A DNA stretch of 64,000 bases from Nemertoderma westbladi (lineage: Eukaryota > Xenacoelomorpha > Nemertodermatida > Nemertodermatidae). Both the position numbers and the translations under genes were made by a program. This document shows, piece by piece, positions 10,801 through 18,905 of the stretch; the first letter of the stretch is position 1, and every line of letters begins with the position of its first letter. Location of the stretch: assembly GCA_032718475.1 (NCBI GenBank), contig JAUCBJ010004893.1:1-64000 (forward strand), in the 5' to 3' direction. A model generated the notes under the pieces. That model did not search any database, was not told where the DNA came from, and saw nothing but the letters and a program-made list of their open reading frames with translations.

Positions 10801-13800
10801 CACTGTTTGAGGCGAATTTGGTGAGGTTAAAACCTCCGCCCGCCAAGCAGTCCCGTAATTGATGTGCTACTGTTGTAGCACGTTCTACTGTGTCGCAACT
10901 TTGTAAACCGTCATCAACGTAAAAGTCACGTTCTACAATTCTAATTATCTCTGGGTCATACAGATGTTTCTGATCTCTAGCGGCTTGCTTCAAGGCGTAC
11001 ATCGTACAATTTGGGCTGTCTCTGGCACCGAAGATGCGAACTTGCATTTGGTAAGTCGCTGGTGGTAGACTTAAGTCCCCTTCCGGATACCAGAGAAACC
11101 GCAAACTGTCTCTGTCTCGCTCTAACGCTTTTACTTGGTGAAACATCGCTTCAACGTCACAAGTAAAGGCTACTTGGCGCTGACGGAAGCGCATAATCAC
11201 CCCCATAAGATAATTATTCATGTTCGGTCCATCCATCAACTCACTATTGAGGGACATTCCCTCAAATAGAGCCGCACAGTCATTGACTACACGTACTTTG
11301 TCTGGTTTATCGGGATGTCTCACATAGTGATGTGGCAGGTAGTATGTCTGGTCGGTCACTCGCTCCGGGTTAGTCATTCGGATAGCGTATCCCTTCGTCA
11401 AATACGTCTCCATCTGAGTGTTATACTGCAGATGGGCTTTCTCGTCCTTTAATAGACGTTGTCGGATTGAGTGTAGACGTCTTAAAGCCAGTGGGTAGTT
11501 GTTTATAAGTTTAGGACTTTGGCTACGCCATAACATACCCACCTCGTAATGTCCGTCCTCCGTCTGTCGGATAGTATCCTCCATGATCTTCAGAGATTGT
11601 TTCTCCTGTTCCGACATACAGGGTTCGTAGCTACCAGGTTCAGCTGTATCTTGTTCTAACCACCTGATAGTCTTCTCCGTTAATTCTTTGTCCAAGGCGG
11701 CTTGTTCCAACTGATGAATTTTCAACGCGTCATCGTCGATATCGACGGGCACTGTTGAGGTTATTGGGGTAGGTAGACTCGCAAGCCTATCATCTGTCGT
11801 CGATGGAATCTCTAGCTGATTCGTCTTCTCCCCAAGTTCTAAACTCACCTTGTGGGTTAGCTGCTCCTTGTGACTTATCATACTAGTTACACGTCTGTCA
11901 TGTTTTGTCGACTGTAGTGTAGTATGGTTCACGTCGTGTGAAAAGGAATGAATTGAGTTTGTAGTTAATAAGCTACATGTACTCTGTACATCGTCTTCCT
12001 CGTCACTTATGTCTAGTGTGCGCACAGGCGCTCGAGTATACCACCCTATCGGCGTTCTGCAGGCGTATGCGTTTCCCGCTACAACTGCCGATGGTCTGGT
12101 TTCCCACACCTGATGTAGGTTGAATTGGTCCGTCCCGATCAGCATTGCTACCGATCTATAATTGACAGGACATTCGGGTACACCAAGGTGTCTGAAATAC
12201 TTACGGTCCTCCAGAGATTGTTCCGGCACTGGACCCAGTAGGTTACTAAAGTCCTTCGTGGCCGCAAAGGTTAGATCTCTAAAGGGCAACAAAGACCTCT
12301 CCCTCTCGCTGTGTTGCGATTTTGGAAGAAGAGAGTCTAAGTCCAACTTAACTCGTGTCACTGGTATTGCACGCTGGCCGTGCATACTACTTACTGTATA
12401 ACTTACGTGTTTACCTTGTCTGAGATCCGTTACGACGTCAGCTATCTTTTCATCCACGTAACTGTGAGATGAGGCTGAGTCTAGAATCGCGTAAATCCTC
12501 TTACTCCCTTTTGTGCCAGTAACTTTAATCGGGATTACACTGAATCCCTTCAGTTGGTCAGTGGTCAGGAGCGCGATTGACGGTTGTTCGTCTCCATTAG
12601 AATATTCGTCGTCGTCTGATTCTTCGTCCGACGATCCGGATTGTTCTGAAAAGCAATCCTCTATATGGGTCACGAAAGTCGGAGTCGTTTTCGATTCTCG
12701 TTTTCGGTAAGCCGCATCACATCTCGCTGCTGCTTCCGGGTGTTCCCTGGCGAAGCGTTTCGTCGGCGTGTGGCTGTCTGTGTGGAGCAGACCGTCATGG
12801 TTGCGTCCACAGGATGGACAAGTGTCGGTATTTGGGCAATCCTTACGGACGTGTCCGTGTCGCGTACACCGCCAACAAGAGTCCAGTGGCCGTATCTGCA
12901 GCCGTCGTTCTTCTGAGTTCAACTCGCGAAATTGTCGACAACCTCGTAACTTGTGACCAATATACCGCTTACCTAAATGTTCGCAGTATTGGCAGCCGTT
13001 GAAGTCGGCGCTGAGTTGCTGTCTCGTCTGTTTCGTCCCAATGGGCGCAGATACTCTATTACCGTCTGAGAATTGTCGTGATTCCGTCGGTGTGGCGTAA
13101 GTGGCCGTCTTTGTGGATGTTGTCTGGGGTTTTTGTCGGTTGGAGGATGGCAGTGTGATTCCTTCTGCCACGATGTGCTGGTCGGTATAGTTAGATCGAG
13201 TTTCTACTACCGCCTCCCTGGATATTAAAAGGTACACATCTTCTAATTTCAGGAATCCTCCTCGCTCCTCTCGCTGGTATTCGACCTTCCTCCACTCCCG
13301 ACGAAGTCGATGGTGGAGTCGTCCCATTATCTTTAATAGGACTGTAGGGGTATTCCCGTAATCAAGTTGTCCAATTGATCTTAAGGTAGTGATAGCGTTC
13401 TTGATTTCGTCAGCTAGTTTTAGTAAGTCGACGGGTTTAGTGATAGCCCCTCCCTTACAGAGTTCTTCTATTACTGACCTGGCCATACTCACTGTACCTC
13501 CGTATATCGAAGTCAAACGATCGTACGCTAGTTCGAAAGCGTCCGGTACACCGACGAAAGTCTCCGCCAAACGTTTAGGTTCTCCTGACAACGTTTGGAG
13601 CAGGTAATTGAACTTCTCCCGTGATGTAAAGGCGCACACGGCGATCTGGGATTCGATATAGTCTACGAAGGTATGCCAGTGTTTTGAGCTACCGGAGAAC
13701 TTCGGTGGTTGTTGTACCGGCAATCCCTGTCTGGCTGCGAATTTCGCTATCTCCTCGGCAACGTTCAGAGTTTCGCATCCTTGGTTGGTACACTGGTTGA

Positions 13801-15295
13801 TGTTCTCCCTTCTAGGCGCTTTTCCCTGATACGATGTGGGGTTTGAAGGTACCGGTCTTTGTGGTCCCTTCGGGTGTCTATTGTGTTCGAATTTGGAATT
13901 TCTCGAACTGTCGGTGTAACCTTCCTCCAGACGTTCCTCAATCCGGGCCAACTTGTTGACAATGTCGGCGAACTGTTGTGTACTAATTCCGTCCGTTGGT
14001 TGTAACGCCTTCTGTGTTGGTGTATTCTGTGGAGGATTATCTGCAAAGGAGTTATCTGAACGCTCGCGTTTATATTCATCGGCCGCCCCTGTTCTAAATA
14101 CCTCGCGTTTCGGGTAATCCGATTCGCTCGAAGTACTACTATCATCTGGATATGGTGGTCGACGTGCTCGCGTCCGTTGCGTCGTTCGAATTCTAACGGC
14201 TCGTTTCGGAACATCGTCCACTGATCTCCGTTGTTCGGTAGGCTCACAAGTCTTCCTCGAAGTCGTAGATTGCGATGTAAACTGGTTGAACGGTCGCGTC
14301 TCCACTGTTCTCCGTTGTTCGGTAGGCTCACAAGTCTTCCTCGAAGTCGTAGATTGCGATGTAAACTGAACCGGTGGGCGAATGACAGCATTTGAAACAA
14401 CTGGCCTTGTAGGTCGAAACGTCATTGGGCAAGCGTAATGTGTAACGGGTTTAGGCGTCAAAGGTGGACTCACCTGTTTTGTCGTCAGTAGCGCAGGTCC
14501 GGTCAATAAACTACTACGATCTGTAATCGGTGGGTTACTTACCTTGACCCTCGGAATAGGCGACGACGTTGCTCTTGGCGGTGTAAACTTGTCCGGAATA
14601 ACGAACCTGTGTTCCGTCGCACCATGGATAGGAGAAATATCACTACTACCCGCAATCGAAACAGGTTCCTTAGTCGTAACCGGTGCAAACATATGAGTTA
14701 CCTGTGGGAATCGTTGACACACGTCTTTTACTAATTGTCGTTCCCGTCCGGGTGCTCCTACGCTTCCTTCCTTCTTCCGTTCCTGAATTTGGCGATGTCT
14801 TACCTCTAACTGGTCCAAATCATGTCCGTCGCGAGATCTCATCGATCGATCGCGGGCTAGAAGATCCAGATTTTCCTTAGTTTCGGCTAATTCTCTCGCC
14901 CTCTTCTCAAGTTCGAAACGAAGTTTAACTTCCTTTTCTCGTTGTTCCGTTTGTTGTTGTTGCGCCTCGAACTCTGCTTGTCGTATCGCTTGTTGGGCCT
15001 TTATTTGCCGTGTCTTCATCTCGACTCTGGCTTCCGAAACTACTCTTTGTCGCTCTAACTCTGCCGCAGCCGTTTGTCGCTCTAACTCGGCCGCTGCCGT
15101 TGCCGCTGCCGTTTGTCGCTCTAACTCGGCTGCTGCCGTTCGTTGCGCTAACTCGGCCGTTGCCGCTTGTTGGGCAATGTCCAACTCTAACCTTTCCATT
15201 TCGGCCGCTTCGAGTTCGGCTTGTTCCTGCAGATGAGAGATTCTCGCTACATTCGCAACACGTATTTTCTCTTCCTCTACTGCTGTTTGTATCAT
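7892..15295 (-). CDS. BEL/Pao Gag-Pol polyprotein of A1 (main open frame, 2467 aa)
   Basis: Domains in order, counted from the methionine at 15295. Residues 1-180 are an Ala/Glu/Gln-rich coiled coil. About 515-620 is a DUF1759-like gag domain and 770-835 holds Cys/His knuckles (CQYCEHLGKRYIGH, CWRCTRHGHVRKDC, CPSCGRNHDGLLH). About 935 is an aspartic protease of DUF1758 type (AILDSASSHSYVD). About 1330-1465 is reverse transcriptase, with TCDVEAMF and the catalytic box FYVDDG. About 1630-1755 is RNase H (CFSDASDNGFG, WTDATL). A long low-complexity linker follows. From about 2190 there is integrase: a His2Cys2 zinc region, then Asp in TGIDCFGP, Asp in YSDQGTNF and Glu in VWERLIR. The frame runs upstream through an amber codon into 15329-16174. 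It ends at 7892 only because of the insertion at 6684-7897. It makes the virus-like particle proteins and replication enzymes. Confidence 0.93.
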   Translation of the reverse strand: MIQTAVEEEKIRVANVARISHLQEQAELEAAEMERLELDIAQQAATAELAQRTAAAELERQTAAATAAAELERQTAAAELERQRVVSEARVEMKTRQIKAQQAIRQAEFEAQQQQTEQREKEVKLRFELEKRARELAETKENLDLLARDRSMRSRDGHDLDQLEVRHRQIQERKKEGSVGAPGRERQLVKDVCQRFPQVTHMFAPVTTKEPVSIAGSSDISPIHGATEHRFVIPDKFTPPRATSSPIPRVKVSNPPITDRSSLLTGPALLTTKQVSPPLTPKPVTHYACPMTFRPTRPVVSNAVIRPPVQFTSQSTTSRKTCEPTEQRRTVETRPFNQFTSQSTTSRKTCEPTEQRRSVDDVPKRAVRIRTTQRTRARRPPYPDDSSTSSESDYPKREVFRTGAADEYKRERSDNSFADNPPQNTPTQKALQPTDGISTQQFADIVNKLARIEERLEEGYTDSSRNSKFEHNRHPKGPQRPVPSNPTSYQGKAPRRENINQCTNQGCETLNVAEEIAKFAARQGLPVQQPPKFSGSSKHWHTFVDYIESQIAVCAFTSREKFNYLLQTLSGEPKRLAETFVGVPDAFELAYDRLTSIYGGTVSMARSVIEELCKGGAITKPVDLLKLADEIKNAITTLRSIGQLDYGNTPTVLLKIMGRLHHRLRREWRKVEYQREERGGFLKLEDVYLLISREAVVETRSNYTDQHIVAEGITLPSSNRQKPQTTSTKTATYATPTESRQFSDGNRVSAPIGTKQTRQQLSADFNGCQYCEHLGKRYIGHKLRGCRQFRELNSEERRLQIRPLDSCWRCTRHGHVRKDCPNTDTCPSCGRNHDGLLHTDSHTPTKRFAREHPEAAARCDAAYRKRESKTTPTFVTHIEDCFSEQSGSSDEESDDDEYSNGDEQPSIALLTTDQLKGFSVIPIKVTGTKGSKRIYAILDSASSHSYVDEKIADVVTDLRQGKHVSYTVSSMHGQRAIPVTRVKLDLDSLLPKSQHSERERSLLPFRDLTFAATKDFSNLLGPVPEQSLEDRKYFRHLGVPECPVNYRSVAMLIGTDQFNLHQVWETRPSAVVAGNAYACRTPIGWYTRAPVRTLDISDEEDDVQSTCSLLTTNSIHSFSHDVNHTTLQSTKHDRRVTSMISHKEQLTHKVSLELGEKTNQLEIPSTTDDRLASLPTPITSTVPVDIDDDALKIHQLEQAALDKELTEKTIRWLEQDTAEPGSYEPCMSEQEKQSLKIMEDTIRQTEDGHYEVGMLWRSQSPKLINNYPLALRRLHSIRQRLLKDEKAHLQYNTQMETYLTKGYAIRMTNPERVTDQTYYLPHHYVRHPDKPDKVRVVNDCAALFEGMSLNSELMDGPNMNNYLMGVIMRFRQRQVAFTCDVEAMFHQVKALERDRDSLRFLWYPEGDLSLPPATYQMQVRIFGARDSPNCTMYALKQAARDQKHLYDPEIIRIVERDFYVDDGLQSCDTVERATTVAHQLRDCLAGGGFNLTKFASNSAELVDSFGTTERGGGDIDLEFEPLPTTKVLGLFWDPNTDNFRVKVRLDSQGNTLTKRSCLSKLSRLFDPLGFISPVILQARIYMRSIWKDGLTWDEPISSDQVDLWKTWEAELSSLEDYSIPRVYFPLQSTFPDNLELHCFSDASDNGFGVAAYLRRQVESDEFDVSLITSKAKTMPTKYMTTPRAELQAATLSTTIVNLIQTELQSSLQIFYWTDATLVLFYINNDTLEFKTFVANRRAEILDRSIKEDWRHCPGPQNPADIASRGMMPEEFCKPENKEFWQHGPQFLQKSTQDWPPLYDNKSNTIPKDAEIKKPKKGKTKKKTTAAKLKKKPKAKWKDITSKVKRGRLASLSTPDISPDGQPDTLLDGQPDVLTDISQNVPPDASNTLTNDKAAVSLLERPSIDKHPDTLPDVSPDTLLDSRLDTSNVLTNNKAAVSLLERPCIDKLPILTHLGNHKHGETSCIADVGSTYANVNTGVTLRSRDIPNLQPTVKPGINVGRKISLPKPADPIEFKPPLTIDLQSTDNQGKKTKKDKLLVDPDGSTVNKGILTGGPVGPSSNSKPSKFSIDLPDDVTNTHVDRIVNLTDSWSNACRKLAWIVRFVQYVKGKRDFTRRLTLAEIDRCEIQLIRHYQLRYFAREFTSINQGQPIKSSPILSWSPIIYNGLICHKSRLQNIDFNTNFRYPIIIPQHHELQRAMILDAHLHLKHAGRHHCLSYLRTRFVLIRPSKALSSVTRTCIICKKVHSRIGTQEMSELPQARLQAFRPPFTETGIDCFGPIHTKRGRILVKRWGLIFTCMSSRAVHIERVMDLSTNAFILALRRFIARRGLVKCLYSDQGTNFVGARNEIARAFKKLDHDQISNELQPHKIVWKFNPPDSPWRGGVWERLIRSIKTAMAKVIPVNHILTDDQLTTLFVEIEAILNTRPIVLVPDDKQSQFALTPAHLLMQAPTTLTPISIPIESDSYGT
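9741..9760. repeat. lineage-A palindrome in the A1 pol linker
   Basis: GAAAGGCTCGCAAGTCTTCC, read on the coding strand as GRLASL between RNase H and integrase; the same place in A2 (52172-52191) has it too. Confidence 0.85.
11772..11791. repeat. lineage-A palindrome in A1 pol, opposite orientation
   Basis: GGTAGACTCGCAAGCCTATC; its reverse complement matches the consensus at 17 of 20 positions. Read as RLASLP upstream of RT. Confidence 0.7.
14237..14256. repeat. lineage-A palindrome in gag, first duplicated copy
   Basis: GGTAGGCTCACAAGTCTTCC, read as KTCEPT. Confidence 0.85.
14321..14340. repeat. lineage-A palindrome in gag, second duplicated copy
   Basis: GGTAGGCTCACAAGTCTTCC, read as KTCEPT. 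Confidence 0.85.
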
Positions 15296-15328
15296 TAGAA
15301 GTTGAGCTTGTTCTTCTATCTCGTGTTG

Positions 15329-16174
15329 CTATCTGTAGAACTGCTGCTGTTGTCGAGCAACTTCTGACGTGACTATACTTCCTTCGCAGATTTCGCTACG
15401 AATACTTACCAATGATTGATTTAGTATTCCCGGTGCCGATTCGATTTGTGCGAATGAAGTTTCCCTCGTGTATTCCGGCACGGTTTCCAAATCGCCGACG
15501 TCTTCGCCGCACATGCGTAAGTGGTCCGTCAGATGTTTCAATTGTCCATCCAGTCGGTACAATTCCTGTTCTTCCTCGGGTTGTAATAATTCGTCCGAAA
15601 CTGACTCACCTAACAACTGGTCCGCTTGTTCCTGTTGTATCTGTCTAATCGTTGACTTAAACTGAATCAGTTTCTCTCTAGCGATCATTAGTTTCTCGAG
15701 GATTCTAAGTTGAGTATCCATGTCCTGTCTCTGTCTAGCTAGATCTTGTAGACCAATTAGGTTATCTACGGACTTGTGTACTCTACTTTGTACTCTAACC
15801 TGGAGGGTGTAGAACTCGAATCGAGACATCGGAGCGGTCAACTCGTCTAATATGCGATGACCTTCTCCAATACTCCTGGTTATATGCGCCATGTAACCTC
15901 CGACGCTTCTAACCACACTTTCCTGGCTTCCTGCTGAACTTACCATGTCCGTTTCCCTGTATCTAGGTTGCGGAACAGTTAGAAAGTCCTCGGTCCTGCC
16001 GTCGCCTCGTACTACGGCATCCGGTACTCCCGTTGGATGTACTGGTGACGCACACGGTGTAGGTTCGGTAGGCTCGCGAGTCTTCCCCTGTTGTCCTTCC
16101 GCTGCTGACTTATCCGCGTCACATGAGTCATAGTCGGTTTGTGTATTCTTCGTATAGTCTTGTTTGTCACTCAT
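15329..16174 (-). CDS. N-terminal Gag segment of A1, ending at an in-frame amber codon
   Basis: Opens with MSDKQDYTKNTQ at 16174 and runs 281 codons to a TAG at 15331-15329. The main polyprotein frame continues in the same register directly after it, so both parts were one protein or are joined by read-through. The segment is acidic and Ser/Thr/Pro-rich at its N-terminus and then mostly predicted coiled coil, with a Gln-rich end. One palindrome copy (16067-16086) is translated as GKTREPTE. The stop falls inside a Gln-rich coiled coil rather than at a gag/pol boundary, which favours a simple C-to-T nonsense mutation of CAG. It is followed by CAA, as in some known read-through sites, so regulated suppression is not excluded. 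Confidence 0.75.
   Translation of the reverse strand: MSDKQDYTKNTQTDYDSCDADKSAAEGQQGKTREPTEPTPCASPVHPTGVPDAVVRGDGRTEDFLTVPQPRYRETDMVSSAGSQESVVRSVGGYMAHITRSIGEGHRILDELTAPMSRFEFYTLQVRVQSRVHKSVDNLIGLQDLARQRQDMDTQLRILEKLMIAREKLIQFKSTIRQIQQEQADQLLGESVSDELLQPEEEQELYRLDGQLKHLTDHLRMCGEDVGDLETVPEYTRETSFAQIESAPGILNQSLVSIRSEICEGSIVTSEVARQQQQFYR
16067..16086. repeat. lineage-A palindrome in N-terminal gag
   Basis: GGTAGGCTCGCGAGTCTTCC, read as GKTREPTE. Confidence 0.85.
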
Positions 16175-16983
16175 TTCGGTAGTTGTAAGTCAAGTAAAGT
16201 GAGTGTCAAAGTATCGAGTTTACCGTATTTGTATAAAACGGTACTAATTACAGTCTTATAAAATTAGCCTACCGGCCGATTTTATAGCAGATGGATAAAA
16301 TTAGCCTAAACGGCCAATTTTATAACAAATAAATCTCACGGAATAAGTATATAATAAAATTAGCCTAACGGCCAATTTTATAACAAATAAATCGGATAAC
16401 GATATGCGTTATCAAAAGGTAAATTAAATACAATAATACGGACTAATTCAGCAATGAACAAAGAAATCATACGGAATGCATAAATACTTGAGACAGTGGA
16501 ACCCACAATAATTTTAACTAATACGGTAATGCCTAACTTATTTATGCAACTTTTCGAACTCACCCACTCCAATAATTCTCCAGAAAAACAGATTCCCAGA
16601 TACAAACCGAACGTGAACCTTTCCGTTTTTTAACGTTGCGGACGAAACGCGATTTTCCCAACCAAAGTTGTTGAGTTATCTATCTCCCAAACTTGCTAAA
16701 CACGGTCTTGCTCCCGTTACAGTCTAGAAATGAGTTCTGAATCCTGAAAAAACAAAAGAGTTAGGTTTTACTTTACGAAAATTTTGTACCGGTACAATAT
16801 GGTATTTAAACCCTTTTAAACACCGGTATTCAATTCCAAAAATATTTTACACGCGGTTCAAATAAAATTTTATTTCAAAAAATTAGCACTTAGCTAATCA
16901 AATATAAACTTTTACCTCAAAATACAAAATTTTCAAAAAACTTTAGTCCTACCGAACCGGAGTTCAGTAAAACATATTCCTAC
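16175..16983 (-). other. leader of A1 with three hairpins
   Basis: Untranslated region between the 5' LTR and the gag start. Three near-identical inverted repeats (about 16260-16284, 16297-16321 and 16356-16380) have the form AAAATTAGCC-(4-5 nt)-GGCCAATTTT and can each fold into a hairpin. No primer-binding site starting TGG is seen next to the LTR; the adjoining element-strand bases begin GTAGGAATATG. The leader is a candidate place for packaging or translation signals. Confidence 0.6.
16260..16380 (-). repeat. three leader hairpins
   Basis: Three spaced copies of a 24-26 bp interrupted palindrome with 6-bp AT arms, GCC/GGC inner arms and a short loop. The second and third copies also share the flanking word ATAACAAATAAATC. 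They lie shortly upstream of gag on the element strand. Confidence 0.75.
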
Positions 16984-18900
16984 TAAATTGGAGAGATACG
17001 CCTATTCCTACTATCGGAAGAGACGGTAACAATACCTGCAATATCCTACTGTAAAGTTTGTAAATCAAATCATAAATCCGACCTTCTCACCAAAACAGTA
17101 AACCCTAAGTAAGCGAATATATTGCAGTATCGATCTCTTTTAACCGGTGAGGCAGAAAACAGTCTACGAGCAGACAAACTTCGATAAAACAAAATCCCGC
17201 GCAGCGAATCCTAAAATCAGGCTGACTCACTGACGGACTAAGGGGCTCGTATACTTTGCCGCGGTGTGATTTATATGGTTGGGCAAAGGGACGCTAGCTA
17301 GGTATAGAGCAGATTTGGAGATGTCTAACTAGCGAGCAAAGTGCAGTAAGGACGAAAGTTAATTTTATATATTTTGAGGTGTAAATAATTTCTAACGCGC
17401 ACGTGTTAATTCTGAACGGTCAAAAGCAGTTTTGCTCCTTCACATATATAATTACTGGGTACGGTGTGCATTTTACGAATATTCTAATTTTATAACTTGT
17501 AGGTCCAATACTCACGAATGATAAGGTTCCTTCCCCTCTTGCGTATTTCCAGGACTCAAATTCAGGCATAAGGTTAATACTACGCCCAGAATTCGGCAAT
17601 TTTAGGTACCAGGTCCCTGATACTAAGAAGAGATGTGTTAGTTTACTACTGTAGGCGTACGGGTACTAATAGCTATCCTGGCTCCTATCTAGAATTTTAG
17701 TCACCCAGGTAGTCCGGGTAACTTCCTATTAGGGCGTTGGCGGGGACACGGTAGATGTTAGTATATCCCTGATAGCCTCAATTTATTTGCGCCTAGCGTA
17801 AACTGCCCTACCGCCTGAACGGTACAATCCCAATTCAGGTGAAAACACAGCAACCCCCTAGCCTACAAGTTCTGATGTAATAGACACGGTCGTACGGCAA
17901 ATAGTCGCACACACACCTGTACTTAGCAAGAGTTAAGCGTACAGTTTGCTGCACCCTAACCAATGTGTATGCCTTGTACCGGTGTGCCTACGTCCTATCT
18001 GCGTACTAGTATCTGCTCTCTCTCCTCCCCCCGTAGGAATATGAAGGTCTACTGCGGTTTTCCCTGAATCAAGACAGTACAGTCCCTATGATGTAATTTT
18101 AGGCTTGCAGCGTGTCACTACGTCTACCTTTGATCTTTTGGTCTTACACTTAGGTAGCAAGGATCGAACGCTGTCTAACCTTTCAGGCGATGGGCGAATA
18201 ACTCTAAGATGGTATTGCGGGTTGTCTCTCGTCTACATTCCCGTGATGTTCCCGTTCATTGCTGCGGCCCGATCTCTAGCCGGCCATCCTGTCCCTGAGT
18301 TTGTTCACCGTAGTGAAACCATAGTAAAACAGATAGAAAAGGGCTGAGATGTGACTAGTATTTCTGACTTTTATTACAAAAGATATAATAACTATTATAC
18401 AATAAACAATGTAATCTGAAATAAGACAGAAAGTGAATGATGGATTGATAAAGGGTATTATACTAATGAACGAAATCGCACCTTTATATACTAAATTTGT
18501 GCCGCAATCAATCGAGAAAATTCTCGATTGTTCTATGGGTTCTAACAAGGTTTTAAAGATAGCTTATTGGTCCAGCTAATATATAACTTGCACGACATTG
18601 GTTACAATCAAATAACTACAGCCTTATTGGTACAGACAAATGCAATTAATTTGTAGCGGTTAATTTAAATGAGTTGAAATTCTGCACAAAAAATAATTCG
18701 CACTTACTAGGATTCGAACTCGATACCTATTACACATATAATTTCCAACGCTCTACCAACTGAGCTACTGAACCACTTGACCGATAGATGCATAATAGAT
18801 AGAACCAATACTAATGAGAACTCAAAGCAATCTTTACAAAGTTAATTCGAATAAAATAAAATTTTGAAAATCCACGGCATTTAGGGAATATAATTCTATA
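16984..18900 (-). repeat. 5' LTR of BEL-A1
   Basis: Partner of 1218-3134 with the constant offset 15766; the only difference I found is A at 17401 against G at 1635. It would hold the promoter for the element. The tRNA-like block and the TATA-like and ATTGG-like elements lie near its outer edge. Confidence 0.9.
18699..18775 (-). other. tRNA-like block inside the 5' LTR of A1
   Basis: Identical to 2933-3009. Placed in the 5' LTR it lies in the region that would be upstream of the element's RNA start. Confidence 0.65.
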
Positions 18901-18905
18901 CGAAC
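18901..18905. other. target-site duplication of BEL-A1, right copy
   Basis: CGAAC, matching 1213-1217. Confidence 0.7.

Larger units (their letters stand above)
14221..14372 (-). repeat. 84-bp in-frame tandem duplication in gag, carrying the palindrome
   Basis: Two copies of an 84-bp unit (28 codons) lie head to tail; both contain the lineage-A palindrome, at 14237-14256 and 14321-14340. On the coding strand both read KTCEPTEQRR followed by divergent residues. The duplication keeps the reading frame. Confidence 0.85.
1218..18900 (-). mobile_element. BEL/Pao LTR retrotransposon, lineage A copy 1 (A1), 17.7 kb
   Basis: Complete insertion on the - strand: 5' LTR 16984-18900, leader, gag-pol 16174-7892 continuing at 6683-6339, spacer, ORF3 5675-3973, AT-rich 3' untranslated region, 3' LTR 1218-3134. 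The flanking repeats are equal in length and differ at one base that I could find (1635 versus 17401), so insertion looks very recent. At 17.7 kb it is far above the roughly 5-10 kb usual for BEL elements, because of the 1.9 kb LTRs, a large Gag-Pol and the extra ORF3. Lesions: an in-frame amber codon in gag, a 1.2 kb insertion near the end of pol, and a deletion of about 2 kb in ORF3. Confidence 0.92.

Noticed and set aside
3432-16086. The palindromes as a CRISPR array or an ordinary tandem satellite
   Set aside because: Copies are scattered kilobases apart with unrelated intervals, lie in coding and non-coding DNA, and the genome is eukaryotic.
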